DNA of 64,000 nt from assembly GCF_021223605.1 (NCBI RefSeq), contig NZ_CP075175.1, forward strand, positions 3,675,501-3,739,500, read 5' to 3'. The translations under genes were made by a program, and so were the position numbers. This document shows, one piece after another, positions 1-8,188 of the stretch. The notes below the pieces were generated by a model. That model worked only from the letters and a program-made list of their open reading frames with translations, was not told the origin of the DNA and searched no databases. Origin of the DNA: Paenibacillus sp. 481. GTDB taxonomy: Bacteria > Bacillota > Bacilli > Paenibacillales > Paenibacillaceae. Positions within the stretch are counted from its first letter, which is position 1, and the number at the start of each line of letters is the position of its first letter.

Positions 1-71
1 GCGTCGTAGAGCGTTCACCAAAGCTTGAAGGCCGTAGCATGATTATGATTTTGGCGCCAAAAAGCAACTAA
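1..71 (+). CDS. infC: Translation initiation factor IF-3, C-terminal end (partial)
   Basis: Only the last 22 codons are present, read from base 3 to the TAA at 69-71; the gene begins before the window. The visible end reads VVERSPKLEGRSMIMILAPK, the conserved IF-3 C-terminus (EGR-x-M-x-M-x-L-x-P-K). IF-3 binds the 30S subunit and proofreads start-codon selection. Its position directly before rpmI and rplT is the usual infC-rpmI-rplT order of Firmicutes, which supports the call despite the short length. The leader region that normally regulates this operon lies outside the window. Confidence 0.85.
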   Translation, partial: VVERSPKLEGRSMIMILAPKSN

Positions 72-134
72 ATTTGGCTCGCCGCGCAAGGTCAAGGCGG
101 CGGATTGATTTTTGAACTTGAGGAGGAAATGATT

Positions 135-335
135 ATGCCTAAAATGAAAACGCATAGCAGCTTGAAAGGCCGCTTTAAGATTACAGGAACAGGTAAAGTA
201 CGTCGCTTTAAAGCGTACAAAAACCACTTGCTTTCCCACAAATCGAAGCGTGCTAAGCGCGTTCTCGGCTCTAGCCCAATCGTAGCAGCAGGCGACGTTC
301 GTCGTATGAAGCAACAATTGGCTAACTTGAAATAA
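135..335 (+). CDS. rpmI: 50S ribosomal protein L35
   Basis: This 66-residue protein begins MPKMKTHSSLKGRFKITGTG, the L35 signature, and is rich in Lys and Arg as expected for a small rRNA-binding protein of the large subunit. The ATG at 135 is chosen because GAGGAGGA ends about 8 bases upstream and because all L35 proteins start MPK(M/I)K; an upstream in-frame start at 105 would add a non-homologous tail. It lies 63 bases after infC and about 90 before rplT, so the three genes are probably one transcript. Length is normal for the family. Confidence 0.97.
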   Translation: MPKMKTHSSLKGRFKITGTGKVRRFKAYKNHLLSHKSKRAKRVLGSSPIVAAGDVRRMKQQLANLK

Positions 336-423
336 GCATTGAACTTATACCGAAACGATGCCGTCCGCGGACGGGCAGTTGTTTCAACTCAGATACATGA
401 ATTGATTGGGAGGTTTATACGAC

Positions 424-783
424 ATGGCACGAGTAAAAGGCGGATTCACGACACGTCGTCGTCATAAAAAAGTATTGAAACTAGCTAAAGGTTATTTCGG
501 TTCTAAACACCGTTTGTTTAAAACAGCGAATGAGCAAGTAATGAAATCCTTGCTTTACGCATACCGCGATCGTCGCAACAAAAAGCGCGACTTCCGCAGA
601 TTGTGGATCGTTCGTATTAACGCAGCGGCTCGCTTGAACGGATTGTCCTATAGCAAATTGATGCACGGCTTGAAATTGGCTGAAGTAAGCGTCAACCGCA
701 AAATGTTGGCTGACTTGGCTGTTAACGATATTAACGCGTTTAACTCCTTGGCTACATTGGCTAAAGGCAAAATCAACGCTTAA
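424..783 (+). CDS. rplT: 50S ribosomal protein L20
   Basis: This 119-residue protein starts [20 protein letters not shown], the classic L20 N-terminus. L20 binds 23S rRNA early in 50S assembly and in Bacillus also acts as translational autorepressor of the infC-rpmI-rplT operon; whether it does so here cannot be seen, since the leader is outside the window. The ATG at 424 follows GGGAGG at 408-413 with normal spacing, and an upstream start at 406 overlaps that site. Length matches the family and a strong terminator follows, so this is the last gene of the operon. Confidence 0.97.
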   Translation: MARVKGGFTTRRRHKKVLKLAKGYFGSKHRLFKTANEQVMKSLLYAYRDRRNKKRDFRRLWIVRINAAARLNGLSYSKLMHGLKLAEVSVNRKMLADLAVNDINAFNSLATLAKGKINA

Positions 784-799
784 TTGATAAGTGTATAGA

Positions 800-839
800 A
801 GCACCTTCTTGGATGTAAATCCGAGGGGTGCTTTTTTTG
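800..839 (+). terminator. Rho-independent terminator after rplT
   Basis: The arms AGCACCttcttGGA and TCCgagGGGTGCT form a GC-rich hairpin followed by a run of seven T. It sits 17 bases after the rplT stop and closes the infC-rpmI-rplT operon. Confidence 0.9.
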
Positions 840-892
840 TTTATTTTGTTCATATGGCTGTCGCTTGCGTGGCTAAATGGAAAGTGCTTTTG

Positions 893-922
893 TTGTTGGA
901 GGTGATCAAAAAATAGTATAAT
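893..922 (+). promoter_or_regulatory. Candidate sigma-A promoter for the nucleoid-associated protein gene
   Basis: TTGTTG at 893-898 and a perfect TATAAT at 917-922 are separated by 18 bases. The predicted start of transcription near 930 leaves a short leader before the ATG at 955, and it argues against the GTG at 931 as the translation start. Confidence 0.5.
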
Positions 923-954
923 GAAAAGATGTGAGGGAACAGAAGGGAAGACCG

Positions 955-2019
955 ATGATGATTGATGTATCCAAAATCGATATTCACCAAATGGTCATTC
1001 ATAAGGTGGGTAATAAATCACGCGACGAGGGCGTTGTCGTATCGAAAGAGCTGTATGACATTCCAAGCGACGAGGTAAAAGCGGCGCTGCTTAAATACTT
1101 TGTGTCCAACTTTAAGTTCGACACCTTTTACACATTCCGTCATGAAGCGGATTTGGCGCTGAATGAGGTGTATACATACGCAAGCAATATGTTTCAGCGG
1201 CCAGTCACCTTTCATGAGCAATCGATACATGTGCTGAACCATTTGTACGAGCAGTCATCGCACCCGCAAATTAAGGCGGGGGAGTTGTACGTTGTACATT
1301 TGAACAACATTTTGTATAACAATTTTAACATTGATGCAATTGGCTTGTTTAAGTCGGAGAACAAGGACAACTATTTGCGTGTAGACAAGCGAGCGGAAGA
1401 TGACCTGGGCGTGCAGCTCGAACAAGGCGTTAACATTCGTAAGCTTGATAAAGGCTGTATCGTGTTGAACGTGCAGGCACAGTCAGGCTACGTCGTTGGT
1501 ATCGTTGATATGGTGAACAAAGGAAATCAAGAAGCATTGTATTGGAAAGAAGATTTCTTAAGCGTCAAGTTGTTGGAAGATGAACATTACATAACGGATC
1601 AATACATTAAAATGTGTACTGATTTTTATGAGAATGTGATCGAGCCAGCTGCGGAGACGCCGCCAGAGAAGAAGGAAAAGCTGCAATTCATTAACAGCAC
1701 AATCGATTATTTTGCGAAGAACGATCAGTTTTCGGAAGAATCGTTCGTGGAAGAAGTTATTGGCACGCCTGACCACATGCCACTCTTTAAAGCTTACAAG
1801 GAGTCGTACGAGGAGATGAACGAACTGCCGCCTGTAGAGCAGTTTCCGATTTCGCAGGTAGCGCTGAAAAAGGTGAAACGCACGATGCGTAATCATATCC
1901 GCACGGATACGGGGGTAGAGCTAAAGCTGAAGAGCGAGAGCTTCCCGTATGTGGAGAAGGGATACGATGAAGAGCGCGGCATGCATTATTACAAAGTGTA
2001 CTATAACGAGGAAGAATAA
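955..2019 (+). CDS. Nucleoid-associated protein, YejK/NdpA family
   Basis: The product of about 354 residues begins MMIDVSKIDIHQMVIHKVGN and has the layout of the NdpA/YejK (PF04245) family: an N-terminal region with a conserved 'HxVGN' start, a central 'GELYVVHLNNILYNN' stretch, a block around 'SGYVVGIVDMVNKG', and an acidic C-terminal end. Family members co-purify with the nucleoid in Gram-negative bacteria; in Firmicutes their function is largely unstudied. Translation may start at 955 (AAGGGAAG about 6 bases upstream) or at GTG 931, which the promoter position disfavours. The gene stands alone between two terminators, so it is probably monocistronic. Confidence 0.75.
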   Translation: MMIDVSKIDIHQMVIHKVGNKSRDEGVVVSKELYDIPSDEVKAALLKYFVSNFKFDTFYTFRHEADLALNEVYTYASNMFQRPVTFHEQSIHVLNHLYEQSSHPQIKAGELYVVHLNNILYNNFNIDAIGLFKSENKDNYLRVDKRAEDDLGVQLEQGVNIRKLDKGCIVLNVQAQSGYVVGIVDMVNKGNQEALYWKEDFLSVKLLEDEHYITDQYIKMCTDFYENVIEPAAETPPEKKEKLQFINSTIDYFAKNDQFSEESFVEEVIGTPDHMPLFKAYKESYEEMNELPPVEQFPISQVALKKVKRTMRNHIRTDTGVELKLKSESFPYVEKGYDEERGMHYYKVYYNEEE

Positions 2020-2024
2020 CATTG

Positions 2025-2065
2025 TAGGATCGTAGCAGCTACACTAGCCGCTACGATCCTATTTT
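2025..2065 (+). terminator. Rho-independent terminator after the nucleoid protein gene
   Basis: A perfect 12-bp stem, TAGGATCGTAGC at 2025-2036 with GCTACGATCCTA at 2050-2061, closes a 13-base loop and is followed by TTTT. Confidence 0.85.
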
Positions 2066-2125
2066 GATTAGACTGCTCTGAACAACTAGTTATAAAGTAC
2101 GATTCATTTAGACTCACACGATGAA

Positions 2126-2158
2126 GGAAGTTTATAGGAGGTCAATAGTCCTACTTCC
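2126..2158 (+). other. Hairpin upstream of the kinase gene
   Basis: GGAAG (2126-2130) pairs with CTTCC (2154-2158), and inside it TAGGA (2135-2139) pairs with TCCTA (2149-2153). No T-run follows, so it is not an obvious terminator. It lies before the TACAAT (2228-2233) that could be the -10 of the kinase gene; its role is unknown. Confidence 0.4.
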
Positions 2159-2246
2159 GCAATATGTACAGCGAAAGCTTTAGTGAAATGTTAGCTAGCG
2201 CTTGCGCCAATAAATTGGAACATATGCTACAATAGAGGCACTGAAA

Positions 2247-3233
2247 ATGGGCCGATTGGCGGAATGCGGGGTAGGTGTAGTGGAGACGGCATTACATGAT
2301 AGATGCCTGAAACGAAACGTCAAATTAAATCGCGCTTATAAAATAAAGCGCGCGATTTCCAGTAGTGAACTTTCCAATGTGTATATTGCACGTCATATGG
2401 AAACAGGTGAAACCCGGATTGTGAAAGAGTTTTTCCCTAGAGCTTTAGCAATGCGTGATTTGGATTATAAGTCGGTGTTATGTAGGATGCCAAATGAACG
2501 CCATAAATTCGAACAGCTGAGGGAAACGTTTTTGAATGAAGTGATTATGCTATCGCAGTTAGAACATGAACGAATTGTAGCCTTTATCGAGAAATTCGAA
2601 GAAAATGGAACGGTGTACTTAGTTACGGAATATTGCCGTGGCACGACGTTGGACGCCTATATACAAGAGCTACTACCGATACAGTCGCCTAACGGGCTAC
2701 CCCATTTTTTTAAACAAACGATTGTTCCGTTAATAGCTGCCCTAGAGTATATTCATAAACAAGGCATTATTCACCGTGATTTAAAGCCTAAAAACATTAT
2801 TATCGACAAAGTGGGGCTGCCTAAGCTCATTGATTTTGGCTCTGCTACTCATGTTCAGCAACAAGATGGACGAGAAGAGATGCATCATATTTTTACGACA
2901 AAAGGATTTTCGCCGCTTGAGCTTTACTCTACCAAGTCCAAGCAAGGCGTACATTCAGATATATACAGCCTAGCTGCTATCTTGTATTACGTATTGAGTG
3001 GTTCGGCGCCGACGGACGTAACAGCAAGATTGTTTGAAGATAACTTGGAACATATCAACAGAAACAATAAGAAGATCACACCTTTGCTATCCCATGTTAT
3101 TATGTGGGGGCTTGCACTCAAACATCAAAAAAGATGCTCCTCCTTGGAATGGTTTAAACTAGCGGTCCAAGCGGAGCATCTTATGTATAAAGTTAAACAA
3201 ATGTTGCCTCAAACACGATTGTTTGAAAAGTGA
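2247..3233 (+). CDS. Hanks-type Ser/Thr protein kinase, soluble
   Basis: This is a stand-alone kinase domain of about 328 residues. The catalytic residues are present: the ATP-binding Lys at about residue 60 (RIVKEFF), HRDLKPKN with catalytic Asp178, and the metal-binding Asp196 in the DFG motif. The P-loop is odd: the usual GxGxxG is replaced by a Gly-free 'AISSSELSNV'. No transmembrane helix or PASTA repeat is visible, unlike PrkC. The start is uncertain; ATG 2247 has no clear ribosome site and GTG 2280 is an alternative. The stop abuts the stop of the VWA gene on the other strand. With FHA and PP2C genes nearby it is the obvious phosphorylating arm of that cluster, comparable to PpkA of type VI secretion (inferred). 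Confidence 0.88.
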   Translation: MGRLAECGVGVVETALHDRCLKRNVKLNRAYKIKRAISSSELSNVYIARHMETGETRIVKEFFPRALAMRDLDYKSVLCRMPNERHKFEQLRETFLNEVIMLSQLEHERIVAFIEKFEENGTVYLVTEYCRGTTLDAYIQELLPIQSPNGLPHFFKQTIVPLIAALEYIHKQGIIHRDLKPKNIIIDKVGLPKLIDFGSATHVQQQDGREEMHHIFTTKGFSPLELYSTKSKQGVHSDIYSLAAILYYVLSGSAPTDVTARLFEDNLEHINRNNKKITPLLSHVIMWGLALKHQKRCSSLEWFKLAVQAEHLMYKVKQMLPQTRLFEK

Positions 3234-5258
3234 TTATGGGGTACTCGTTTTTGTTTCTTTATATCTAATTTCAATTTCGGTAATACCGTCCTCAAATGTA
3301 ATGTACACTTTGTCATTATAGGTGAGGATTTCTTTGCTATTCGCTAATATAGGAACTGTTCCGCGCACAACGGTGCAGTTCGTAAGGTGTTTAATAATCA
3401 TCGTTCCATTTTTCCCAGGTTCAAACCATATTTTATCGGTCTCCGCTAACGGTTCGTTTACATTCAAATTTCTAAACAACTCTTGCAAGGTGACGCGCTG
3501 CCGTTGGTCAAACGATGTCATCGGCCAATATTTGACCGGATACTCCACTCCACTGGCTGTTTCTAAGAAATAACCTTCAAATCGTCCAGTGAATTTCGGC
3601 TTTGGTCTAGTGAGCCAGTAAATAAGCAGCCCCAGTGCAATTGCAATAATGAGTCCTGCCAGCAGCGGTTTGATCACATCCCAAATGGATTGAACGGTAA
3701 TCGTCAGCTCCGCCGAAATAGTCCCCTTATCTCCATCATCTGCGGTCACTTTTATGTTGTAAGTTCCGGATTGTGCAGGCGAGACGGTCAAAAATTGCTC
3801 CTGTACACGCATATCGCCAAGCTCAAGTGACTTATTGTTTGCTGCGATAGTAAACGTTAAACGGTCATTATTTTGATCTTTAAAATGTTCAAGTAAATTG
3901 ATTTTGGTTTCACCGTCATCTTTTGAAATGGCTATTTTGCTATCGCTAGCTTGTTGGGGTGCAACATTTTGTACGTCGAACTTCGTGACGAGACTGTTGC
4001 GATAAAAGTCAGGACCGTTCAGCAAAAGTTTAGCTTCGTATGTTCCAGACTTATTAAATACATGCTGTAGCTCAAACCCGCCCTCAAGCTTGTTAAGAGG
4101 TAGTCGCTGTTCCTTATTGCTCGGCAAGTGCTTAACTGCAAGTTCAGCTGTCATCACGCTGTACACATCTTTATCCTTAACCTGTTTCCCTGTAGTTGGT
4201 TGATATAAATGAGCGCCAATCGTCGTCTTTTGCCCTTTCAGTACAGAGCTAGGCGTCATTTCAAGCTTAGACTGTATGCTGTAATTGCCTAGCAAATATA
4301 TTTTCACCAAATCGCCTGGCTTTGCTCTGAACTTAACTAACATGTTCCCTTTTTTCGGATTGAGCACTTTCAATAGTGAATACTTCTTTGATTTATTAAA
4401 AAAGGTATGTTTGGAACTGGAGTACAAATGAGCCTCGCGCATTGGGTGCTCTGACAATAAAATGATGTTCGCCTCATTCATACTAGAGTTTGAAATGTTG
4501 ACGGTTGCTTCTTGCAATTGGCCAGTACCTGTAATGGATGCCACAGGAATAAGTACAGATTTAATATGATTTGCGAATATTTTGTTAAAAATTTCAGGTA
4601 AGTCTTCAGCACTATCTGTAATAAAAGAAGTTCCTCCAGTACTAGATGCAATGCGCTCCAGCTGCTTGCGATTCGCGGCGCCACCTTCATTCAGCCCGAT
4701 TGTGTATATCGGGTAGCCTTGTTTTTTAGCATGGCTAATGACATGTTCCACATCGTTGTCAGACTGTTGGACGGTGCGATTAGAATTGTTGCCAATGTCC
4801 GTGCCGCCATCAGACAAAAGTATCATAAAAGGTTTCCGACTTTGGTTCTTTATACCTGCCAGTAAATCTTTACCTTTGCGTAAACCGAGTCCGAGATCGG
4901 TATAGCCAGAGAAGCGCAACGATTCAATTTTGTGCTTTAATTGCTTCCGTTGCTGTGAAGATGCCAAAGAAGTAAGCGGCATGGCTTCCACAATATTATG
5001 GTTATAGGCGACAAATCCGAATCGAGTTCGTACATCCTCACTCATGTCGATAAACATTTTTATGACTTCAGCAGATATACGTTCTTCATCGGTTTCATTC
5101 ATCGAGTAGCTAGTGTCTAGTACAAACATGGCATCAATGCCTATGTCCTGCTCCGCTTCGGCTGATGCCGTAGAGGCAAAAAGACTTAGTAGCATCGTAG
5201 CAGTTAACAGTGTACATAGAAATTGTTTAATCCCTAAAATTTTCTTCAGTCGGTACAT
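3234..5258 (-). CDS. Membrane-anchored VWA-domain protein
   Basis: The 674-residue product has a signal peptide or N-terminal anchor (residues about 10-33), then a von Willebrand A domain (about 40-230) with an intact MIDAS start, DTSYS at 48-52, a Thr in 'SGYTD' and an Asp in 'LLSDGG'. Beta-rich extracytoplasmic regions follow to about residue 535, then one strong transmembrane helix (about 540-565, LLAGLIIAIALGLLIYW). The last ~100 residues are probably cytoplasmic and look FHA-like ('LTNCTVVRG ... YNDKVYITF'). The protein could therefore sense an outside ligand and signal to the phosphoprotein system inside. It is divergent from the sheath operon and convergent with the kinase gene. In Pseudomonas, PpkA carries kinase and VWA domains in one chain; here they are split. 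The ATG at 5258 follows AGGGTGAG. Confidence 0.8.
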   Translation of the reverse strand: MYRLKKILGIKQFLCTLLTATMLLSLFASTASAEAEQDIGIDAMFVLDTSYSMNETDEERISAEVIKMFIDMSEDVRTRFGFVAYNHNIVEAMPLTSLASSQQRKQLKHKIESLRFSGYTDLGLGLRKGKDLLAGIKNQSRKPFMILLSDGGTDIGNNSNRTVQQSDNDVEHVISHAKKQGYPIYTIGLNEGGAANRKQLERIASSTGGTSFITDSAEDLPEIFNKIFANHIKSVLIPVASITGTGQLQEATVNISNSSMNEANIILLSEHPMREAHLYSSSKHTFFNKSKKYSLLKVLNPKKGNMLVKFRAKPGDLVKIYLLGNYSIQSKLEMTPSSVLKGQKTTIGAHLYQPTTGKQVKDKDVYSVMTAELAVKHLPSNKEQRLPLNKLEGGFELQHVFNKSGTYEAKLLLNGPDFYRNSLVTKFDVQNVAPQQASDSKIAISKDDGETKINLLEHFKDQNNDRLTFTIAANNKSLELGDMRVQEQFLTVSPAQSGTYNIKVTADDGDKGTISAELTITVQSIWDVIKPLLAGLIIAIALGLLIYWLTRPKPKFTGRFEGYFLETASGVEYPVKYWPMTSFDQRQRVTLQELFRNLNVNEPLAETDKIWFEPGKNGTMIIKHLTNCTVVRGTVPILANSKEILTYNDKVYITFEDGITEIEIRYKETKTSTP

Positions 5259-5557
5259 TTTCTTTTCTCACCCTTTTTTTATTTAGTGCAAGACTAAACT
5301 TTCGTGTTCGTTCTGCCGATATAGATTGTAAAATGAGACAATTATGTTAAATGGGATGAAAAAGTATTGTAAATTCAGGAATAAAATCAAAGTCGTGAGC
5401 CTAGTGAAGAACGCTTCCAGCATATAACAGTGGTTTCGGAAAATAAAGCTAGTTTTAAAAAATAGGTCGAAAAATAGAGATAAAGACGTGAATAGAATCA
5501 GATGTATAGATAAAAAGACATGAATATATAGGTAAAAAGTCTCAAAAACAAACTGTG

Positions 5558-5587
5558 TTGACAAAATAAAACATGGAGGCGTAAGAT
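5558..5587 (+). promoter_or_regulatory. Candidate sigma-A promoter of the sheath operon
   Basis: A consensus TTGACA at 5558-5563 is followed after 18 bases by TAAGAT at 5582-5587. It points at the sheath gene and would give a leader of about 250 bases. Confidence 0.5.
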
Positions 5588-5672
5588 AATGGCAGGTTAC
5601 AGGATATTTTAGACAATTGAGGGGTTGCGCGGAAGTCGCAATAAAATAGCACTATACAGTACTTTTTTCACG

Positions 5673-5686
5673 TTCGAATATTCGAA
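5673..5686. promoter_or_regulatory. 14-bp perfect palindrome, possible operator
   Basis: TTCGAATATTCGAA is a perfect palindrome and also a direct repeat of TTCGAA around TA. It lies in the transcribed leader downstream of the candidate promoter. No known regulator is recognised for it. Confidence 0.35.
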
Positions 5687-5756
5687 TCGAAAATAGTTGG
5701 ATGATAGAGCTAGTTGTTGAGATGGACAGGCCTCTTTGTTGTTATTTCAAGAATAG

Positions 5757-5824
5757 AAAGGAGGGAGTTGTAAGCCTTTGCAATGCCCGATTCTTCGCCC
5801 ACTTCACTGAAAACGGCGCTGTAA
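5757..5824 (+). other. Possible leader peptide with strong ribosome site
   Basis: AAAGGAGGG at 5757-5765 is the best ribosome site upstream of the sheath gene, but that gene starts 80 bases later. Between them ATG 5783 opens a 13-codon frame, MPDSSPTSLKTAL, ending with TAA at 5824, 20 bases before the GTG of the sheath gene. The spacing from ribosome site to ATG (17 bases) is long, so translation of this frame is uncertain. Confidence 0.25.
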
Positions 5825-5844
5825 AGTGCTTATAGCTGACTACC

Positions 5845-8013
5845 GTGGAAATTATTTATCAAACGAACCGGACGATGTTGTTTGAAGAAATTAACCCGGA
5901 AAAGCTCGACATTATGACTATCGTGGGGGATGTAAAAGGAATAGACAGCCTCAGTGACGATAAGATTAAAGAAATTAATCAACATTTGCTCATTAAAAGT
6001 TTTGATGAGTTTTTAGAAAAATTTTCCCCGACAGTGTATTCATTCTACAATGCAAGCAATCAAAAAGTGGTGTACACACTGAAAAAGCCGGACGGCATTT
6101 CCGATGAGTGCATCTCTGAAATCCGCATTGATCAACACAATGATTTCTTGAAAATGTTATTTACTTTAATTGATACGAAAAAAAGCCAAGGAATGACAAA
6201 TGTCGATTTTAAGTTTGAAAACTTACTAGACATGATTTCGCCGAAAAAGGTTATGGATGATATTCGTCAAGTAAGAAAAGAAATTCATTACTTGTACGGT
6301 CAATATGACCAGTTGGATGAAGGTGATCCGAAGAAGCTTGATTTCGGTGATAAGCTGAACGGCATGTTTGAAGATGCGAGCAAGAACTATAACAATGTAA
6401 TGGCGTTGCTCCCGCTCGCGATCGAAGATATTAAAACGCGATTATTGCTAGGCGGATCGCAAGAAGAGAACCAATCCGAAGCGATCCAAATTGGTATGCT
6501 GATGATCGGCGAGAACGGTGAATTGAAAATTATTGAAGCACCGAAAAGCGACAGTACAGCATTAATGATTATGGACGAGAACAGCAGTACAGGTCTTGTT
6601 AGCGTGTTTGAAGACGACTACGATTCTGTTACAGAAACGCCTTCGTCTTATGTTAAAGATCTCGTCGTACGTACATTCTGCCCACTGCCTGCCGTGCAAA
6701 ATGAAGTCGACATTCAAACCGAAATCCAAAACTATAATACATATTTGGAATTTTACAAAAACGCAAAAGACGATTTTGTAAAAACAGTCAAGCCGCTTGT
6801 AGAGAAAATTTTAGGTGTCAAACTGTTCTTTGATCAGTATGCAATCAAAAACCGTGGCATGGCACCGTCAATGCTCGTAACAAATGTGAAGTTGGACATG
6901 CTCGTGAAGAGCAGCAACATTCCTCGTCTTGAAACGTTCCTGAATACCGTAAATGCTAAAAACGATTTCTCGGAGACGATCTGGTTCGGTATCGTGCCAT
7001 CGATAGAGTTAGAAACTGCTGGCAAAGTTAAGGTCAGTCGTGAACGCTTTAAAGGCAATGAGAAAATTGTGAAGCAAGACGGCAACAATATGGAATCGCT
7101 GACGATGCTGCTTCAAGTCATTAAAGACTATAAAGTGCAATTGTTCTTCAGCTTTGAGTCTGGTGAAGAGACGACATTTAACAGCATGGCAACTTCGGGA
7201 ATCGACAAGTACATCGATAAATGCAATGTACTTACCCGTAAAGAGTATAGCGAATTTGCCATTCCTGCTGTTCCTAACTTCACCATTATTCCAAAAGATA
7301 AATCAGGTGTTGTTATCGATAGCCGCATGTTGCAAACCGAGTACGGTGTGCAACTTTCGAAAGAGAAAGAAGATATTTTGAAGCTGTGGATCGAGGGCGT
7401 CTATGTAGGCGCAGCTTACATCGCGGCAGGTATCGTATCTGCTTATCAATGTCCTGAATATTTGCGTGAATACTTTAAGAGTATTAGCAAGGAGTATCCT
7501 GGTGTTCGTTTTGATATCGAAGCAGGTGAAAACAGCTTGCGTGCGGTTACGACGATGGCTAAGGAAATTTCCGGTTTCACGAACAATATTAAGGATTCGA
7601 TTAACAGAAAGAACTTCGGTTTCGTCTTCTCCTCCGAGAATGCGCAGCTGCAAGGCAAAGACATTAGGCGTATTACCGTTTACAAAGCGCGCAGTCTAGC
7701 AATGGCTGAGGATGGATTTGATTCTATCTATAAGACGCTTGTGAGCACTTATATAGAGCGAATTCTCCGGTTCCAAACCGGCGACTTTAAGCATGACAAT
7801 ATCGCGAAGTTCTTCAGTAACAACCCAAGCAGTCAGAAGAGTAAATGGCTGAGCACTCGTGGGTATGTGAACTCCATCATCCATGACGGTGATGACATGA
7901 GCTACATTATCGATGATAAGAACAACTTGTGTCATATTGACTTAGTGTTTAACGGTAACGTTAAAAACCTTGAGGTTACGATTACAAAAGGCACGACGCC
8001 AGTCAAAGCATAA
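5845..8013 (+). CDS. Contractile sheath-like protein (TssC/VipB-like candidate)
   Basis: This soluble protein has about 722 residues and no signal peptide or membrane helix. Residues 1-200 contain a TssB-like pattern (INQHLLIKSFDEFLEKFSP) and helices ending in 'ALLPLAIEDIKTRLLLG'. The C-terminal ~450 residues resemble a TssC/VipB sheath, with 'LDMLVKSSNIPRLETFLNTV', 'WFGIVPSIELE', 'PNFTIIPKDKSGVVIDSRML', a Gly/Ala-rich 'GVYVGAAYIAAGIVSAYQ' and a late 'RRITVYKARSLAMAEDGFDSIYKTLVSTYIERI'. It could be a fused TssB-TssC. The assignment rests on these patterns, on length, and on the small tube-like protein coded next door; a structure prediction is needed. The start is GTG 5845, with no good ribosome site of its own; an in-frame ATG lies at 5875. 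It is the first gene of an operon running to 19197. Confidence 0.55.
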   Translation: MEIIYQTNRTMLFEEINPEKLDIMTIVGDVKGIDSLSDDKIKEINQHLLIKSFDEFLEKFSPTVYSFYNASNQKVVYTLKKPDGISDECISEIRIDQHNDFLKMLFTLIDTKKSQGMTNVDFKFENLLDMISPKKVMDDIRQVRKEIHYLYGQYDQLDEGDPKKLDFGDKLNGMFEDASKNYNNVMALLPLAIEDIKTRLLLGGSQEENQSEAIQIGMLMIGENGELKIIEAPKSDSTALMIMDENSSTGLVSVFEDDYDSVTETPSSYVKDLVVRTFCPLPAVQNEVDIQTEIQNYNTYLEFYKNAKDDFVKTVKPLVEKILGVKLFFDQYAIKNRGMAPSMLVTNVKLDMLVKSSNIPRLETFLNTVNAKNDFSETIWFGIVPSIELETAGKVKVSRERFKGNEKIVKQDGNNMESLTMLLQVIKDYKVQLFFSFESGEETTFNSMATSGIDKYIDKCNVLTRKEYSEFAIPAVPNFTIIPKDKSGVVIDSRMLQTEYGVQLSKEKEDILKLWIEGVYVGAAYIAAGIVSAYQCPEYLREYFKSISKEYPGVRFDIEAGENSLRAVTTMAKEISGFTNNIKDSINRKNFGFVFSSENAQLQGKDIRRITVYKARSLAMAEDGFDSIYKTLVSTYIERILRFQTGDFKHDNIAKFFSNNPSSQKSKWLSTRGYVNSIIHDGDDMSYIIDDKNNLCHIDLVFNGNVKNLEVTITKGTTPVKA

Positions 8014-8188
8014 ACCGCAGATGCCGCGAGCAGCGGTATCGTGAACGTATGGAGACGTTATTATGGGTTTATTTTCAAGCTTAAGAAGTATGTTTGAGGG
8101 AATTGTCAAACGATTCTCCTCTGAACATAGATCTCGGGAACGTACTAGTGTCCCGGGGGTACTTATACATTCCAAGGAGGTTTTATCT

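Larger units (their letters stand above)
5259..5844. other. Divergent regulatory region between the VWA gene and the sheath operon
   Basis: This 586-base AT-rich stretch should hold promoters for both directions. I see a TTGACA promoter (5558-5587), a perfect palindrome (5673-5686) and a strong ribosome site with a 13-codon open frame (5757-5824), each listed separately. A minus-strand open frame here (5283-5564) is low-complexity, Phe/Leu-rich, and I do not regard it as a gene. Confidence 0.6.

Noticed and set aside
5283..5564. Minus-strand open frame of 93 codons in the divergent region
   Set aside because: It is dominated by Phe, Leu and Ser from AT-rich DNA, has no good ribosome site, and overlaps the probable promoter of the sheath operon.
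8128..8160. Cluster of restriction-like sites (AGATCT, ACTAGT, CCCGGG) resembling a cloning linker
   Set aside because: It lies within a stretch that continues naturally in the reading frame and flanking DNA; no vector sequence is present, so it is taken as chance.
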